64,000 nt of DNA from NCBI GenBank assembly GCA_037443945.1, contig JBBINH010000005.1, forward strand, positions 1 to 64,000, in the 5' to 3' direction. How positions within the stretch are numbered: position 1 is the first letter of the stretch; every line of letters begins with the position of its first letter. Shown here in pieces: positions 15,450-23,759 of this stretch. Made by a program: the position numbers and the translations under genes. Source of the stretch: SSF26 sp037443945. GTDB lineage: Bacteria > Chloroflexota > Anaerolineae > J102. A model generated the notes under the pieces. The model was not told the origin of the DNA. It saw nothing but the letters and a program-made list of their open reading frames with translations, and did not search any database.

Positions 15450-16075
15450 TCCATCGGCTCTAAATCGAGATGCTGAACCAGACCGAACTTGTCGAAAGGA
15501 TAGTAGATCAACCAGGCTTTGCCGATAATCCGACGGGCCGGCAACGGCCCCCATGTGCGCGAATCACTGGAACCGGCCCGGTTGTCGCCCATCACAAAGT
15601 ACTCATCAGGACCCAACTGCAGTGGCGCCATGTCCGCATGGCTGGGATAGACCACATAGGTCTCCGGCGGCAGAGGACGGCCGTTGATGAACACCTGACC
15701 GCCCACGATGGCCACCGTCTCGCTGGGCAGACCGATGATCCGCTTGACGAAATCGCGACCGGGATCGAGGGGATACTGCAGCACGATCACATCCCCGCGC
15801 GCAGGCCGACCGACGATGTAGCTGATGCGGCTGACGATCAGGCGCTCACCGGGGAAGAGTGTGTTCAGCATGCTTTGACCTTCGACCACGTAGTTCTGAA
15901 AAACAAAAGCGCGGAAGAAGGCGATCAACAAACCGGCAATGACCAGGGTTTGCAGGATTTCCCAAACGGCAGCGACAAAGGTCGTCCGGAGCTGCGCCGG
16001 CGCCGAGGGTGTCGCAACCGGGATGGGGTTATCGGCCAGGCCGGAAGAGGAAGAAGACCGTTCGGAATCGCTCAC
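15446..16075 (-). CDS. lepB: Signal peptidase I
   Basis: A 209-residue protein from GTG 16075. The longer ATG reading would place the start upstream of the -10 box and is rejected. An N-terminal Ser-rich stretch is followed by one transmembrane helix (about 33-60). The catalytic Ser68 lies in 'VEGQSMLNTL' and the general-base Lys111 in 'RDFVKRIIGLP'; 'YFVMGDNRAGSSDSRTWG' is box E of the family. It removes signal peptides on the outer face of the membrane. It is the first gene of the operon leading to rpiB, deoC, the small membrane gene and ppa, with a 4-base overlap to rpiB. Confidence 0.93.
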   Translation of the reverse strand: MSDSERSSSSSGLADNPIPVATPSAPAQLRTTFVAAVWEILQTLVIAGLLIAFFRAFVFQNYVVEGQSMLNTLFPGERLIVSRISYIVGRPARGDVIVLQYPLDPGRDFVKRIIGLPSETVAIVGGQVFINGRPLPPETYVVYPSHADMAPLQLGPDEYFVMGDNRAGSSDSRTWGPLPARRIIGKAWLIYYPFDKFGLVQHLDLEPME

Positions 16076-16111
16076 AAGCAAAGGCTTATACGGGAAGACG
16101 AAGATGGACGG

Positions 16112-16141
16112 ATTATAGCACCCGCCTGCGCGCAATGAAAA
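16112..16141 (-). promoter_or_regulatory. Promoter for the lepB-rpiB-deoC-ppa operon
   Basis: On the minus strand TATAAT occupies 16117-16112 and TTTTCA 16141-16136, spaced by 18 bases. The -10 is a perfect consensus and lies 36 bases before the GTG start. Confidence 0.6.
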
Positions 16142-16345
16142 CGGTGACTCGGTTCCGGAGTGTGTTGGCGCAAGAGGGGCAGGCAGGCATAACGTTCAAA
16201 CGTTCAAACGTTCTCACCAACAAAAGATAGAACCGAATCAAAACGGTCTCCCTACCCGGAGGCGAGTCGGTCGTAACGAATAACGTCCGAGCTCGGTTAT
16301 CCATCGGCCCGGAACTGCCCGGTCCGGATGCGGGCACAGACGCCG

Positions 16346-16375
16346 TTGACAGAACGCCCTGCTTCCCCCTACAAT
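16346..16375 (+). promoter_or_regulatory. Promoter for the D-lyxose isomerase-like gene
   Basis: TTGACA at 16346-16351 and TACAAT at 16370-16375, with an 18-base spacer, lie 42 bases upstream of ATG 16418. The hexamers are nearly perfect sigma-70 matches. Confidence 0.7.
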
Positions 16376-16417
16376 GCAACCCGATGCCGCTTACTGCTTC
16401 TGGCTGCGGAGGTTGCC

Positions 16418-17107
16418 ATGAAACGCTCGGAAATCAATGCCATTCTGGCCGACGCTGTGGCGTTTCTCGCCGAACGGCAGTTCTATCTGCCGCCTTTTGC
16501 CTTTTGGACACCGGCCATGTGGCAACAAAAGGGCCCTGAGGTCCGGGAGATCGTGGCACGCGAGCTGGGTTGGGATATTACCGACTTCGGCCTGGGGCGA
16601 TATCGGGAGAAAGGCCTGACGCTTTTCACCATCCGCAACGGCGATCCGGCCGATCTGCGCCGGGGAGCGGGCAAACTCTACGCCGAAAAGGTCCTCCTGG
16701 TCGAGGTAGACCAGGTCACGCCTTTGCATTTTCACTGGCAAAAGGTCGAGGACATCATCAATCGCGGGGGCGGGAGGTTGGTTTTGCAGCTCTATCCCTC
16801 AACCCCAGACGGCGACCTGGCCGATACCCCCGTGACCGTGAGCACCGATGGCGTTTTGCGCACGCTGCCGGCAGGCGGGAAGGTTGTCCTGGAACCCGGC
16901 GAGAGCATTACCCTCCCCACGGGCCTCTATCACAGCTTCTGGGCCGAAGGCAGCCGCGTGCTTGTCGGCGAAGTGTCGCTGGTCAACGACGACAACACCG
17001 ATAACCGGTTCTACGAACCGATCGGTCGCTTTCCCACCGTCGAAGAGGACGAGCCACCGCTCTACCTGCTGGTGAAAGACTACCCGCGCTACTATCGTTA
17101 CCTCTGA
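16418..17107 (+). CDS. D-lyxose isomerase-like cupin sugar isomerase
   Basis: A 229-residue cupin from ATG 16418 (MKRSEINAILADA). 'PLHFHWQKVEDIINRGGGRL' supplies His104, His106 and Glu111 as metal ligands, and 'LPTGLYHSFWAEG' near residue 170 the fourth (His). This matches D-lyxose ketol-isomerases (EC 5.3.1.15), which interconvert D-lyxose and D-xylulose and often D-mannose and D-fructose. A PfkB kinase follows after 49 bases and could phosphorylate the ketose product. Substrate choice is family knowledge, not shown by the sequence. Confidence 0.85.
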   Translation: MKRSEINAILADAVAFLAERQFYLPPFAFWTPAMWQQKGPEVREIVARELGWDITDFGLGRYREKGLTLFTIRNGDPADLRRGAGKLYAEKVLLVEVDQVTPLHFHWQKVEDIINRGGGRLVLQLYPSTPDGDLADTPVTVSTDGVLRTLPAGGKVVLEPGESITLPTGLYHSFWAEGSRVLVGEVSLVNDDNTDNRFYEPIGRFPTVEEDEPPLYLLVKDYPRYYRYL

Positions 17108-17156
17108 TTCGCAAGGTCCAAACGGGCCAGTTGATCTCACAAGCCAAGCCTGGGTT

Positions 17157-18353
17157 ATGACCATCGCAGCCATCGTCGCCGGCCATATCTGTCTCGATAT
17201 CATCCCTGACCTGAGTCGCATCGACTACGACAACCTGCGGGCGCTTCTAACGCCGGGTCGCCTGATCGAGGTGGGCCCGGTCACCTTCTCGACCGGTGGT
17301 CCCGTCTCCAATGTGGGGTTGGCCCTCCACCGCTTGGGCATTCCTGTGCAGCTTATGGGCAAGATAGGAGACGATCTCTTCGGCCACGCCATTCGGGAGG
17401 GCATCGCCCGCTACGATCCGGCGTTGGTGGCCGGCATGATCGTCGCCGCCGATGCCGCTTCCTCCTACACCATCGTCATCAATCCCCTCGGCAGTGACCG
17501 CGTCTTTCTGCACTGTCCCGGCGCCAACGACACGTTTGGCGCCGACGATATCCGCTACGACCTGCTGGAAGCGGCGCAGCTCTTCCACTTCGGTTATCCG
17601 CCCATCATGCGGCGGATGTACACGGACGGAGGCGAGCAGCTGGCGGCCATCTTCCGACGGGCCAAAGCCACCGGTATCACAACGTCGCTCGATATGGCCC
17701 TCCCTGACCCCCATAGTGCCGCCGGTCGCGCCGATTGGGGCCCCATCTGCCGGGCAACACTGCCCTATGTGGATATTTTTCTGCCCAGCATCGAGGAAAT
17801 CCTCTTTATGCTGCGCCGTTCGACCTACGAAGCCCTGCGTCGGCAGGCCGCCGATGGCGATATCCTGCCGCTGATCACCCCGGATCTGCTGAGCGATATC
17901 GCCGCCGAGCTCCTGGCCCTCGGTGCCAGGGTGGTGGGTCTCAAGCTGGGGGATCGGGGTTTTTATCTGCGCACGGCCTCGGCTGCCACCCTCGCCGCCA
18001 TGGGCCGCGGCCGACCGCCACAACCGGAAGCCTGGGCCGATCGCGAACTGTGGGCGCCGTGCTTTCGCGCTCACTTCGTGGGGGCGACCGGTTCAGGCGA
18101 TGCCACGATTGCCGGGTTCCTGGCCGGGTTGCTGCGCGGGCTGTCGGCCGAGGAGGCCGTCACGGCGGCGGTCGCCGTGGGCGCCTGCAACGTCGAGGCC
18201 GCCGACACGCTTAGCGGTCTGCGGTCATGGGAAGAGACCATGGCACGTGTGGCCGCGGGTTGGGAGCGCCATCCTTTGCTCCTGACCACGCCGGGCTGGG
18301 AATTCGTGCCCGCCCATGGGTTATGGCGACGCCGGTGCGCTCCGTCAGGGTGA
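17157..18353 (+). CDS. PfkB-family carbohydrate kinase
   Basis: A 398-residue ribokinase-fold protein. The N-terminal part contains 'FSTGGPVSNVGLALHRLGI' and 'LMGKIGDDLFGHAI' (sugar binding). The C-terminal signature 'FVGATGSGDATIAGFLAGLL' (about 307-326) carries the catalytic Asp and anion hole. An insertion around residues 195-240 makes it longer than ribokinase (about 310). The substrate is unknown; its position after a D-lyxose isomerase-like gene suggests a pentulose or hexulose. Confidence 0.85.
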   Translation: MTIAAIVAGHICLDIIPDLSRIDYDNLRALLTPGRLIEVGPVTFSTGGPVSNVGLALHRLGIPVQLMGKIGDDLFGHAIREGIARYDPALVAGMIVAADAASSYTIVINPLGSDRVFLHCPGANDTFGADDIRYDLLEAAQLFHFGYPPIMRRMYTDGGEQLAAIFRRAKATGITTSLDMALPDPHSAAGRADWGPICRATLPYVDIFLPSIEEILFMLRRSTYEALRRQAADGDILPLITPDLLSDIAAELLALGARVVGLKLGDRGFYLRTASAATLAAMGRGRPPQPEAWADRELWAPCFRAHFVGATGSGDATIAGFLAGLLRGLSAEEAVTAAVAVGACNVEAADTLSGLRSWEETMARVAAGWERHPLLLTTPGWEFVPAHGLWRRRCAPSG

Positions 18354-18384
18354 ACCCGGTTTGGTATTCACTTGGGACCACAGG

Positions 18385-18867
18385 ATGATCCGCCATCGCC
18401 GACGGCATAGGTCGTGGCTTGCGCGGTTGGGGCATTGGTGGCGAAGTCGCGTGGGCGAGGTCGCCGTCGTCGCCTATGTCCTCGACGGTGATAGCATCCG
18501 CCTGGCCGACGGTCGCGAGGTGCGCTATCTGGGCATCGATGCCCCGGAACGGCACGGACCTGACGGTCGGCCGGCGCCGTGGGCCGAGGAAGCCAAGGCG
18601 GCCAACGCTCGCCTGGTGGAAGGGCGTCGTGTGCGTCTGTTCGCCGGCAAGGGTGAACCGGATCGGGATGTCTACGGCCGTTTGCTGCGCCACGTTTATC
18701 ACGGTCGGTTGTGGGTGAACGGGCACTTGGTGGCGATGGGGTTGGCACGCGCCCGTTACGGCGGCAGCATCGACCCCCGCGCGGCCCGTCTGCAGCGATT
18801 GGAGGCCGACGCCCGTCGGCGGGGCCGGGGCCTGTGGGGCATCGAAGGGCATCGTCACCGGGGCTGA
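18385..18867 (+). CDS. Staphylococcal nuclease-like (thermonuclease) protein
   Basis: A 160-residue protein from ATG 18385. A basic N-terminus (MIRHRRRHRSWLARL) precedes the SNase OB-fold: 'VLDGDSIRLADGREVRYLGIDAPE' with the Ca-binding Asp residues and catalytic Arg/Glu region, 'RDVYGRLLRHVYHG' and 'LWVNGHLVAMGLARA'. Family enzymes cut DNA and RNA to 3'-phosphates. There is no clear signal peptide; the basic start may bind nucleic acid or the membrane. Confidence 0.85.
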   Translation: MIRHRRRHRSWLARLGHWWRSRVGEVAVVAYVLDGDSIRLADGREVRYLGIDAPERHGPDGRPAPWAEEAKAANARLVEGRRVRLFAGKGEPDRDVYGRLLRHVYHGRLWVNGHLVAMGLARARYGGSIDPRAARLQRLEADARRRGRGLWGIEGHRHRG

Positions 18868-19265
18868 GCCCGACGACGCTTTCCGTGACGGGTTCTTGCG
18901 GGCAAGGCGCCACGTGCGCACGCGGCGCCGGACGCAGTGGATCCGGCCGCGCGTGACGCAGCTTGCCGGTTTGGCCGTTCGCGCGACCTGAGGCGCATGG
19001 CGATCGTGGCGGTGCCCAAGGGATGCCACACCTGAACCCACGACGCCTGGCGCCGCTTGCCGTCCCCGGCGTCTTGGCCTCGCAAGGGCCAACCACGCTC
19101 GCCGCCATGCTCCGTCCCGTATTCAGAGGGCTGGCAGCCCGAGCCGTGGCTTGTGCCTTGTTCGCTCCCCTTTTTTCACGACATGTACTTGACTCGTTAT
19201 GGAATTTAGATTACACTTGCATCATTCTCGTCTCGTCCTCGCTCCTCATTTGCGGAGGTGTTGTG
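18868..19265. other. 398-base leader region of the hydrogenase operon
   Basis: No gene is supported here; a long reading frame running into the hydrogenase gene lacks coding character upstream of 19266. The region turns AT-richer from about 19160 and contains the operon promoter at 19189-19217. I see no riboswitch or clear regulator site. Confidence 0.5.
19189..19217 (+). promoter_or_regulatory. Promoter of the [NiFe]-hydrogenase operon
   Basis: TTGACT at 19189-19194 and TACACT at 19212-19217 are spaced by 17 bases, 48 bases upstream of ATG 19266, in a locally AT-rich stretch. GGAGGT at about 19254-19259 is the ribosome site. Confidence 0.65.
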
Positions 19266-20390
19266 ATGCTAAAAGAAACCCTGGACCTGGAACGCCGTCT
19301 GGCCGAACGTAGCATCACACGCCGCCAATTCCTCCAATTCTGCGGCACGATGGCCGCAGTGCTGGCCCTTCCTTCTCGGTACATCTCGGATATCGCCACT
19401 GCGCTCAATACGGCGCCACGGCTGCCGTTGGTGTGGTTGGAATTTCAAGATTGCGCCGGGAATACGGAATCGTTTCTACGTGCCAGCAATCCTACCGTCG
19501 CCGAAATCGTGCTCGAGCTGCTTTCCGTCAATTACCACGAGACCATCATGGCCCCGGCCGGTCATCTGGCGGAAAAATCGCTCCACGATACGGTCCAGGA
19601 GTTTGCTGGGCAGTACATTGCCGTGGTGGAAGGCAGCATCCCGATGCGGGATGGCGGTGTGTATTGCACGGTCGCCGGCCGCACGGCCCTGGCGATCGCT
19701 CGTGAGGTGTGCGGCAACGCGCTGGCGACCATTGCCGTCGGCGCCTGCGCCTGGGATGGAGGCTGGCCGGCAGCCTTTCCCAATCCCACCGGCGCCGTTG
19801 GCGTCAAGGACGCGGTGCCCAATCTCAAGAACCTGATCAACCTCCCCGGTTGTCCCATGAACGTGGCCAACCTGACGGCGGTGATCGTTCACTATCTCAC
19901 CTTCAACGAATTGCCGGCTACCGATACGATGGGTCGTCCGCTTTTCGCCTACGGCCATCTGATTCACAACTACTGCCCACGTCGCGGTCATTTCGATGCC
20001 GGGCGCTTTGTCGAAGCCTGGGGCGATGAAGGCCATCGTCGGGGCTGGTGCCTCTACAAGATGGGATGCAAGGGTCCGCAGACCCTTTCCAACTGCCCCA
20101 GTGTGCAGTGGAACGACGGCACAAGCTGGCCGATCGGCGCCGGCCACGGTTGTGTAGGCTGCATGAGCCCGCGCTTTTGGGACACCAAGACGCCGTTCTA
20201 CGAACGTCTGCCCCGCGTGAGCGGCTTTGGGGTAGAGGCCACGGCCGATCAGGTGGGATTGGGTCTGGTGGCGGGCGTGGCCGCCGCTTTCACCACCCAC
20301 GGTGTTCTGAGCTACGTGCGAGCCCGTCGAAAGCCTCTGGCCCGACCCGAAACCGAGGGCCCCGTTGTTGAAACCGAACAGACCGATTGA
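19266..20390 (+). CDS. hyaA: [NiFe]-hydrogenase small subunit (group 1), Tat-exported
   Basis: A 374-residue protein from ATG 19266. 'SITRRQFLQFCG' (residues 16-27) is a twin-arginine signal. The proximal cluster region reads 'DCAGNTESF' (Cys63, then Asn66 where most homologues have the second Cys), with 'AVGACAW' and 'NLPGCPMN' giving two more Cys. The distal cluster uses 'HNYC', 'GWC' and 'MGCKGP'; the medial cluster 'NCPSVQW' and 'GCVGC'. A C-terminal hydrophobic helix (about 325-345) anchors it. It carries electrons from the active site to cytochrome b in the membrane. It is the first gene of a complete operon. Confidence 0.93.
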   Translation: MLKETLDLERRLAERSITRRQFLQFCGTMAAVLALPSRYISDIATALNTAPRLPLVWLEFQDCAGNTESFLRASNPTVAEIVLELLSVNYHETIMAPAGHLAEKSLHDTVQEFAGQYIAVVEGSIPMRDGGVYCTVAGRTALAIAREVCGNALATIAVGACAWDGGWPAAFPNPTGAVGVKDAVPNLKNLINLPGCPMNVANLTAVIVHYLTFNELPATDTMGRPLFAYGHLIHNYCPRRGHFDAGRFVEAWGDEGHRRGWCLYKMGCKGPQTLSNCPSVQWNDGTSWPIGAGHGCVGCMSPRFWDTKTPFYERLPRVSGFGVEATADQVGLGLVAGVAAAFTTHGVLSYVRARRKPLARPETEGPVVETEQTD

Positions 20391-20414
20391 CAACATTCAG
20401 AAGGAAGGTTTCCG

Positions 20415-22127
20415 ATGGCGAAAATTGTGGTTGACCCCATCACCCGCATCGAGGGGCATTTGCGCATCGAAGCTCAGGTGGAGAACGGTCGGATCACCGA
20501 TGCCTGGAGCAGCAGCACCATGTTCCGCGGGATGGAATTGGTGCTCAAGGGCCGTGATCCGCGCGATGCCTGGGTCTTTGCCCAACGCATCTGCGGCGTC
20601 TGCACGACCGTCCATGCCCTTTGCTCGGTGCGCGCCGTTGAGAATGCCCTGGAGATCCGCATCCCGGACAATGCGCGACTGATCCGTAACATCATCGAGG
20701 CCGCGCAGTATGTTCAGGATCACGTGATTCACTTCTACCATCTGCACGCCTTGGATTGGGTGGATATCGTCAGCGCTCTGCAGGCCAATCCCGCCGATGC
20801 CGCCGCGCTGGCCCAATCCATTTCCGACTGGCCTAAAGCGAGCACCACCTACTTCGCCGGCGTGCAAAACCGCTTGCAGCGCTTTGTCGAGGCCGGCCAG
20901 TTGGGCTTGTTTGCCAATGCCTATTGGGGACACCCAGCCTACAAGCTACCTCCGGCCGCCAACCTGATGGCCGTGGCCCACTATCTGGAGGCCTTGGAGT
21001 GGCAGAAAGAGATCATCAAAATCCATGCCCTCCTGGGCGGCAAGAACCCCCACCTGCAAACGTACCTGGTCGGCGGCATGGCCGTCCCGGTCGATCCCAA
21101 CAGCCAGAGCGCCATCAACGCCCACGCTATCGCCCGCCTCAAGCACTGGGCCGCCCAGGCGCTGGAATTCGTGGCCAAGGTGTATGTCCCCGACCTGCTG
21201 GCGATTGCCTCCTTCTATAAGGAATGGGCCGGTTGGGGAGGCGGCTTGGGCAATTACCTGGCGTATGGCGACTTCCCCCAAAGCACCGGCGACGATCCCG
21301 GCACCTTTTGGTTACCGCGTGGGGTCATTTTCAACAAGCAGATCGGTGTTGCTCCGCAAGCCCTCGACCATCGTGAGATCAAGGAATACGTTACCCATTC
21401 CTGGTTCCGCTACGATGAGGGCGACGGCGTTGCCAAACACCCCTGGGATGGCGAAACCCAGCCCAACTATACCGGTCCGCAGCCGCCCTATGAATTCCTG
21501 GAAACGGACGGCAAGTACTCGTGGCTGAAAGCCCCGCGCTATCAGGACACGCCCATGGAAGTAGGCCCACTTGCGCGCATGCTGATCGCCTACGCCGCCG
21601 GCCATCAGCGGGTGCGGGAGCTGGTGCATTACGTGTTGGATACCCTCGGTGTGGGACCGGAGGCCCTTTTCTCGACTTTGGGCCGTACGGCGGCGCGCGG
21701 GATCGAGACCCTCCTTATAGCCGAGCAGATGGAGCGCTGGATTGACGAACTGGCCGCCAACATCGATCGCGGCGATCTGGCCATTTTCAACGGTGAGCGC
21801 TGGGACCCCCGTACCTGGCCGCAAGAAGCCGTTGGCTGGGGTACCACCGAAGCCCCGCGTGGGGCGCTGGGCCATTGGGTTCGGATCAAAAACGGACGCA
21901 TCGAGAACTACCAGGCCATTGTGCCCACGACGTGGAATGCCTCGCCTCGCGACGGGCGTGATCGGCGTGGTGCTTACGAAGCGGCTCTGCTTGATACCCC
22001 TGTGGTCGATCCCGAACATCCCGTGGAAATCCTACGCACGGTCCATTCTTTCGATCCCTGCATGGCCTGCGCCGTTCACGTCGTCAACGCCAACGGCCGC
22101 GAGATCACCCGCATCCAGGTACGCTAA
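20415..22127 (+). CDS. hyaB: [NiFe]-hydrogenase large subunit (group 1)
   Basis: A 570-residue catalytic subunit. The L1 motif 'RICGVCTTVHAL' supplies Cys60 and Cys63 and the L2 motif 'DPCMACAVH' supplies Cys549 and Cys552 for the Ni-Fe site. All four are Cys, so this is not a Sec enzyme. The 15 residues after His555 are the C-terminal peptide removed by the maturation protease encoded two genes downstream. It oxidises H2 on the outer face of the membrane together with the small subunit, co-exported by the Tat pathway. It starts 24 bases after hyaA with an AAGGAAGG ribosome site. Confidence 0.95.
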   Translation: MAKIVVDPITRIEGHLRIEAQVENGRITDAWSSSTMFRGMELVLKGRDPRDAWVFAQRICGVCTTVHALCSVRAVENALEIRIPDNARLIRNIIEAAQYVQDHVIHFYHLHALDWVDIVSALQANPADAAALAQSISDWPKASTTYFAGVQNRLQRFVEAGQLGLFANAYWGHPAYKLPPAANLMAVAHYLEALEWQKEIIKIHALLGGKNPHLQTYLVGGMAVPVDPNSQSAINAHAIARLKHWAAQALEFVAKVYVPDLLAIASFYKEWAGWGGGLGNYLAYGDFPQSTGDDPGTFWLPRGVIFNKQIGVAPQALDHREIKEYVTHSWFRYDEGDGVAKHPWDGETQPNYTGPQPPYEFLETDGKYSWLKAPRYQDTPMEVGPLARMLIAYAAGHQRVRELVHYVLDTLGVGPEALFSTLGRTAARGIETLLIAEQMERWIDELAANIDRGDLAIFNGERWDPRTWPQEAVGWGTTEAPRGALGHWVRIKNGRIENYQAIVPTTWNASPRDGRDRRGAYEAALLDTPVVDPEHPVEILRTVHSFDPCMACAVHVVNANGREITRIQVR

Positions 22128-22141
22128 ACCGGGAGGTCGCC

Positions 22142-22855
22142 ATGGTCCGCCGTCGCCTGTATGTTTGGGAGGTTCCCGTCCGCCTGACCCATTGGGTCAA
22201 CGTGGTTTCCATTGCCCTCCTCTCGTTTACCGGCTATTACATCGGCAATCCCTACATCGCCGTGAGCGAACGGGAGATCTATGGCCTTTACTTCATGGGT
22301 CTGATGCGTTTTCTCCACTTTGCTACGGCCATTGTGTTCACCATCAGTGTCGGCATCCGCACCTACTGGGCTTTTGTCGGCAACGAGTGGTCGAGCTGGC
22401 GCGGTCTGTTTCCCTTCCTGACCCGCGAAGGACGACAGAACATCGTCGAGGCCTTGAAGTACTATTTCTTCTTGCGCCGCCAGCCTCCCGAGGTGACCGG
22501 CCATAATGCCCTGGCCGGGATGACGTACATGTTCATCGTCATCTTCTACTTCACCCAGATGCTGACCGGCTATGCTCTGTTCGGCCTGCTGCATCCGACG
22601 AGCATCTGGGGCCCTCTGTTGGGGTGGGTTTTTCAGGTGCTGGACGTGCAGACGGTGCGGCTGATTCACCATATCGTCATGTATCTTATCCTGGCCTTTG
22701 TGGTGCACCATGTTTACGCCGCCTGGCTGGTGGATATGGAAGAAGGCAACGGCCTCATGTCCAGCATCTTTAGCGGCTTCAAGTTTATGCCCACCACCCG
22801 CCGTCCCGATTGGCTCGAACGCATCCAGCGCCGTAACCGGTCTGCCTCGCCGTGA
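22142..22855 (+). CDS. hyaC: Hydrogenase b-type cytochrome subunit
   Basis: A 237-residue membrane protein with four hydrophobic helices (about 22-42, 58-75, 125-147 and 177-205). Conserved His residues in 'PVRLTHWVN', 'MRFLHFATA' and 'RLIHHIVMYLI' are heme b ligands of the HyaC/HupC family. It accepts electrons from the small subunit and reduces the quinone pool, which makes the enzyme a respiratory uptake hydrogenase. Its stop is 11 bases before the protease start. Confidence 0.93.
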   Translation: MVRRRLYVWEVPVRLTHWVNVVSIALLSFTGYYIGNPYIAVSEREIYGLYFMGLMRFLHFATAIVFTISVGIRTYWAFVGNEWSSWRGLFPFLTREGRQNIVEALKYYFFLRRQPPEVTGHNALAGMTYMFIVIFYFTQMLTGYALFGLLHPTSIWGPLLGWVFQVLDVQTVRLIHHIVMYLILAFVVHHVYAAWLVDMEEGNGLMSSIFSGFKFMPTTRRPDWLERIQRRNRSASP

Positions 22856-22866
22856 GATGGCCTGCG

Positions 22867-23361
22867 ATGTCTACGGCGCCACGGCGCATCCTCGTCCTCG
22901 GTTTGGGCAATATCTTGCTCGGCGATGAGGGCCTGGGTGTTCGCGTGGTAGAGCAGTTGGAGGCACGCTATGTCCTGCCGCCGGAGGTCCAGATCGTAGA
23001 CGGTGGCGTCGCCGGTCTGGACCTCTGGTCCTATCTCGAGGGCGTAACCCATCTGCTGGTGGTCGATGCCGTGCAGATGGGCGCCGAACCGGGGACACTC
23101 GTGCGGCTGGCGGACGAGGCGATCCCGCAGGGATTGCCGTTGAAAATGTCGCTCCACCAGACCGGTCTACCGGAACTCCTGGCACTGGCCCGACTGCAGG
23201 AGACGCTGCCGCAGCAAGTTGTCGTCTGGGGCATGGAAGCGGCCGTGTTGGAACCGGGACTGGCGCTTTCGCCGACCGTAGCCGCCCGCCTGGAGAGGCT
23301 GGTAACAGCTGTGACTGAGGAACTGAGGGGATGGGGTGTTATAATGGAACCCAAACCCTAA
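22867..23361 (+). CDS. hyaD: Hydrogenase maturation protease
   Basis: A 164-residue endopeptidase of the HyaD/HybD family. 'LVLGLGNILLGDEGLGVRVVEQL' (the conserved Asn and the Glu that binds Ni), 'VDGGVAGLDLWSYLEG' (the Asp) and 'HQTGLPELLALA' (the His) match the family. It cuts off the C-terminal peptide of the large subunit after nickel insertion. ATG 22867 is chosen because the conserved core starts soon after it; an upstream GTG at 22852 is possible. Confidence 0.9.
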   Translation: MSTAPRRILVLGLGNILLGDEGLGVRVVEQLEARYVLPPEVQIVDGGVAGLDLWSYLEGVTHLLVVDAVQMGAEPGTLVRLADEAIPQGLPLKMSLHQTGLPELLALARLQETLPQQVVVWGMEAAVLEPGLALSPTVAARLERLVTAVTEELRGWGVIMEPKP

Positions 23362-23375
23362 GCCGGAGTCGCCCT

Positions 23376-23759
23376 TTGCACGAGCTGTCCATTACCCAAG
23401 GCATCCTCGATGTCGCTCTGGCGACCGCTGCCGAAGCCGGCGCCAAGCGCATCCTGGCCATTGATATGGTCGTCGGCGAGTTGACCGGCTTTGTGGACGA
23501 TTCCATTCGGTTTTATTTCGACTGGCTCAGCCGTCATACGCCTGCCGAAGGCGCCGAACTCCGCATCCACCGTCGCCCGGCCCAGGGGCTTTGTGGCGAA
23601 TGCGGCCATGGCTTTCCCGTGACGGTACCCCTATGGCCGGGTTGTCCGGTCTGCGGTAGCGGATTGGTACGCGTTACCGGCGGCCACGAGCTTCATATCG
23701 AAAGCATCGAGATCGACGATGGAAATCCCGGTAGTCAAGCAGATCCTCAGCGCCAATGA
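23376..23759 (+). CDS. hypA: Hydrogenase nickel incorporation protein HypA (TTG start)
   Basis: A 127-residue protein. Family members begin MHELSI; here the matching codon is TTG at 23376, giving fMet-His-Glu-Leu-Ser, with His2 as nickel ligand. The zinc site uses 'CGECGHGF' and 'CPVCGSG'. It delivers nickel to the large subunit together with HypB. Its 3' end overlaps hypB by 41 bases. A TATAAT at 23340-23345 lies just upstream but lacks a good -35. Confidence 0.9.
   Translation: MHELSITQGILDVALATAAEAGAKRILAIDMVVGELTGFVDDSIRFYFDWLSRHTPAEGAELRIHRRPAQGLCGECGHGFPVTVPLWPGCPVCGSGLVRVTGGHELHIESIEIDDGNPGSQADPQRQ

Larger units (their letters stand above)
16076..16417. other. Divergent intergenic region with short tandem repeat
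   Basis: This 342-base gap between lepB and the isomerase gene holds two divergent promoters. Between them, at 16193-16213, is a short tandem repeat with period 8 (CGTTCAAA twice plus CGTTC). It could be a regulator site. Nothing else is recognised here. Confidence 0.4.

Noticed and set aside
15450..15554. Longer RpiB start at 15554
   Set aside because: The extra 35 residues lie within lepB in another frame and lack coding character. The ATG overlapping the lepB stop is the natural coupled start.
22070..22072. Possible selenocysteine in the hydrogenase large subunit
   Set aside because: All four active-site ligands are encoded by Cys codons, and there is no in-frame TGA in the gene.
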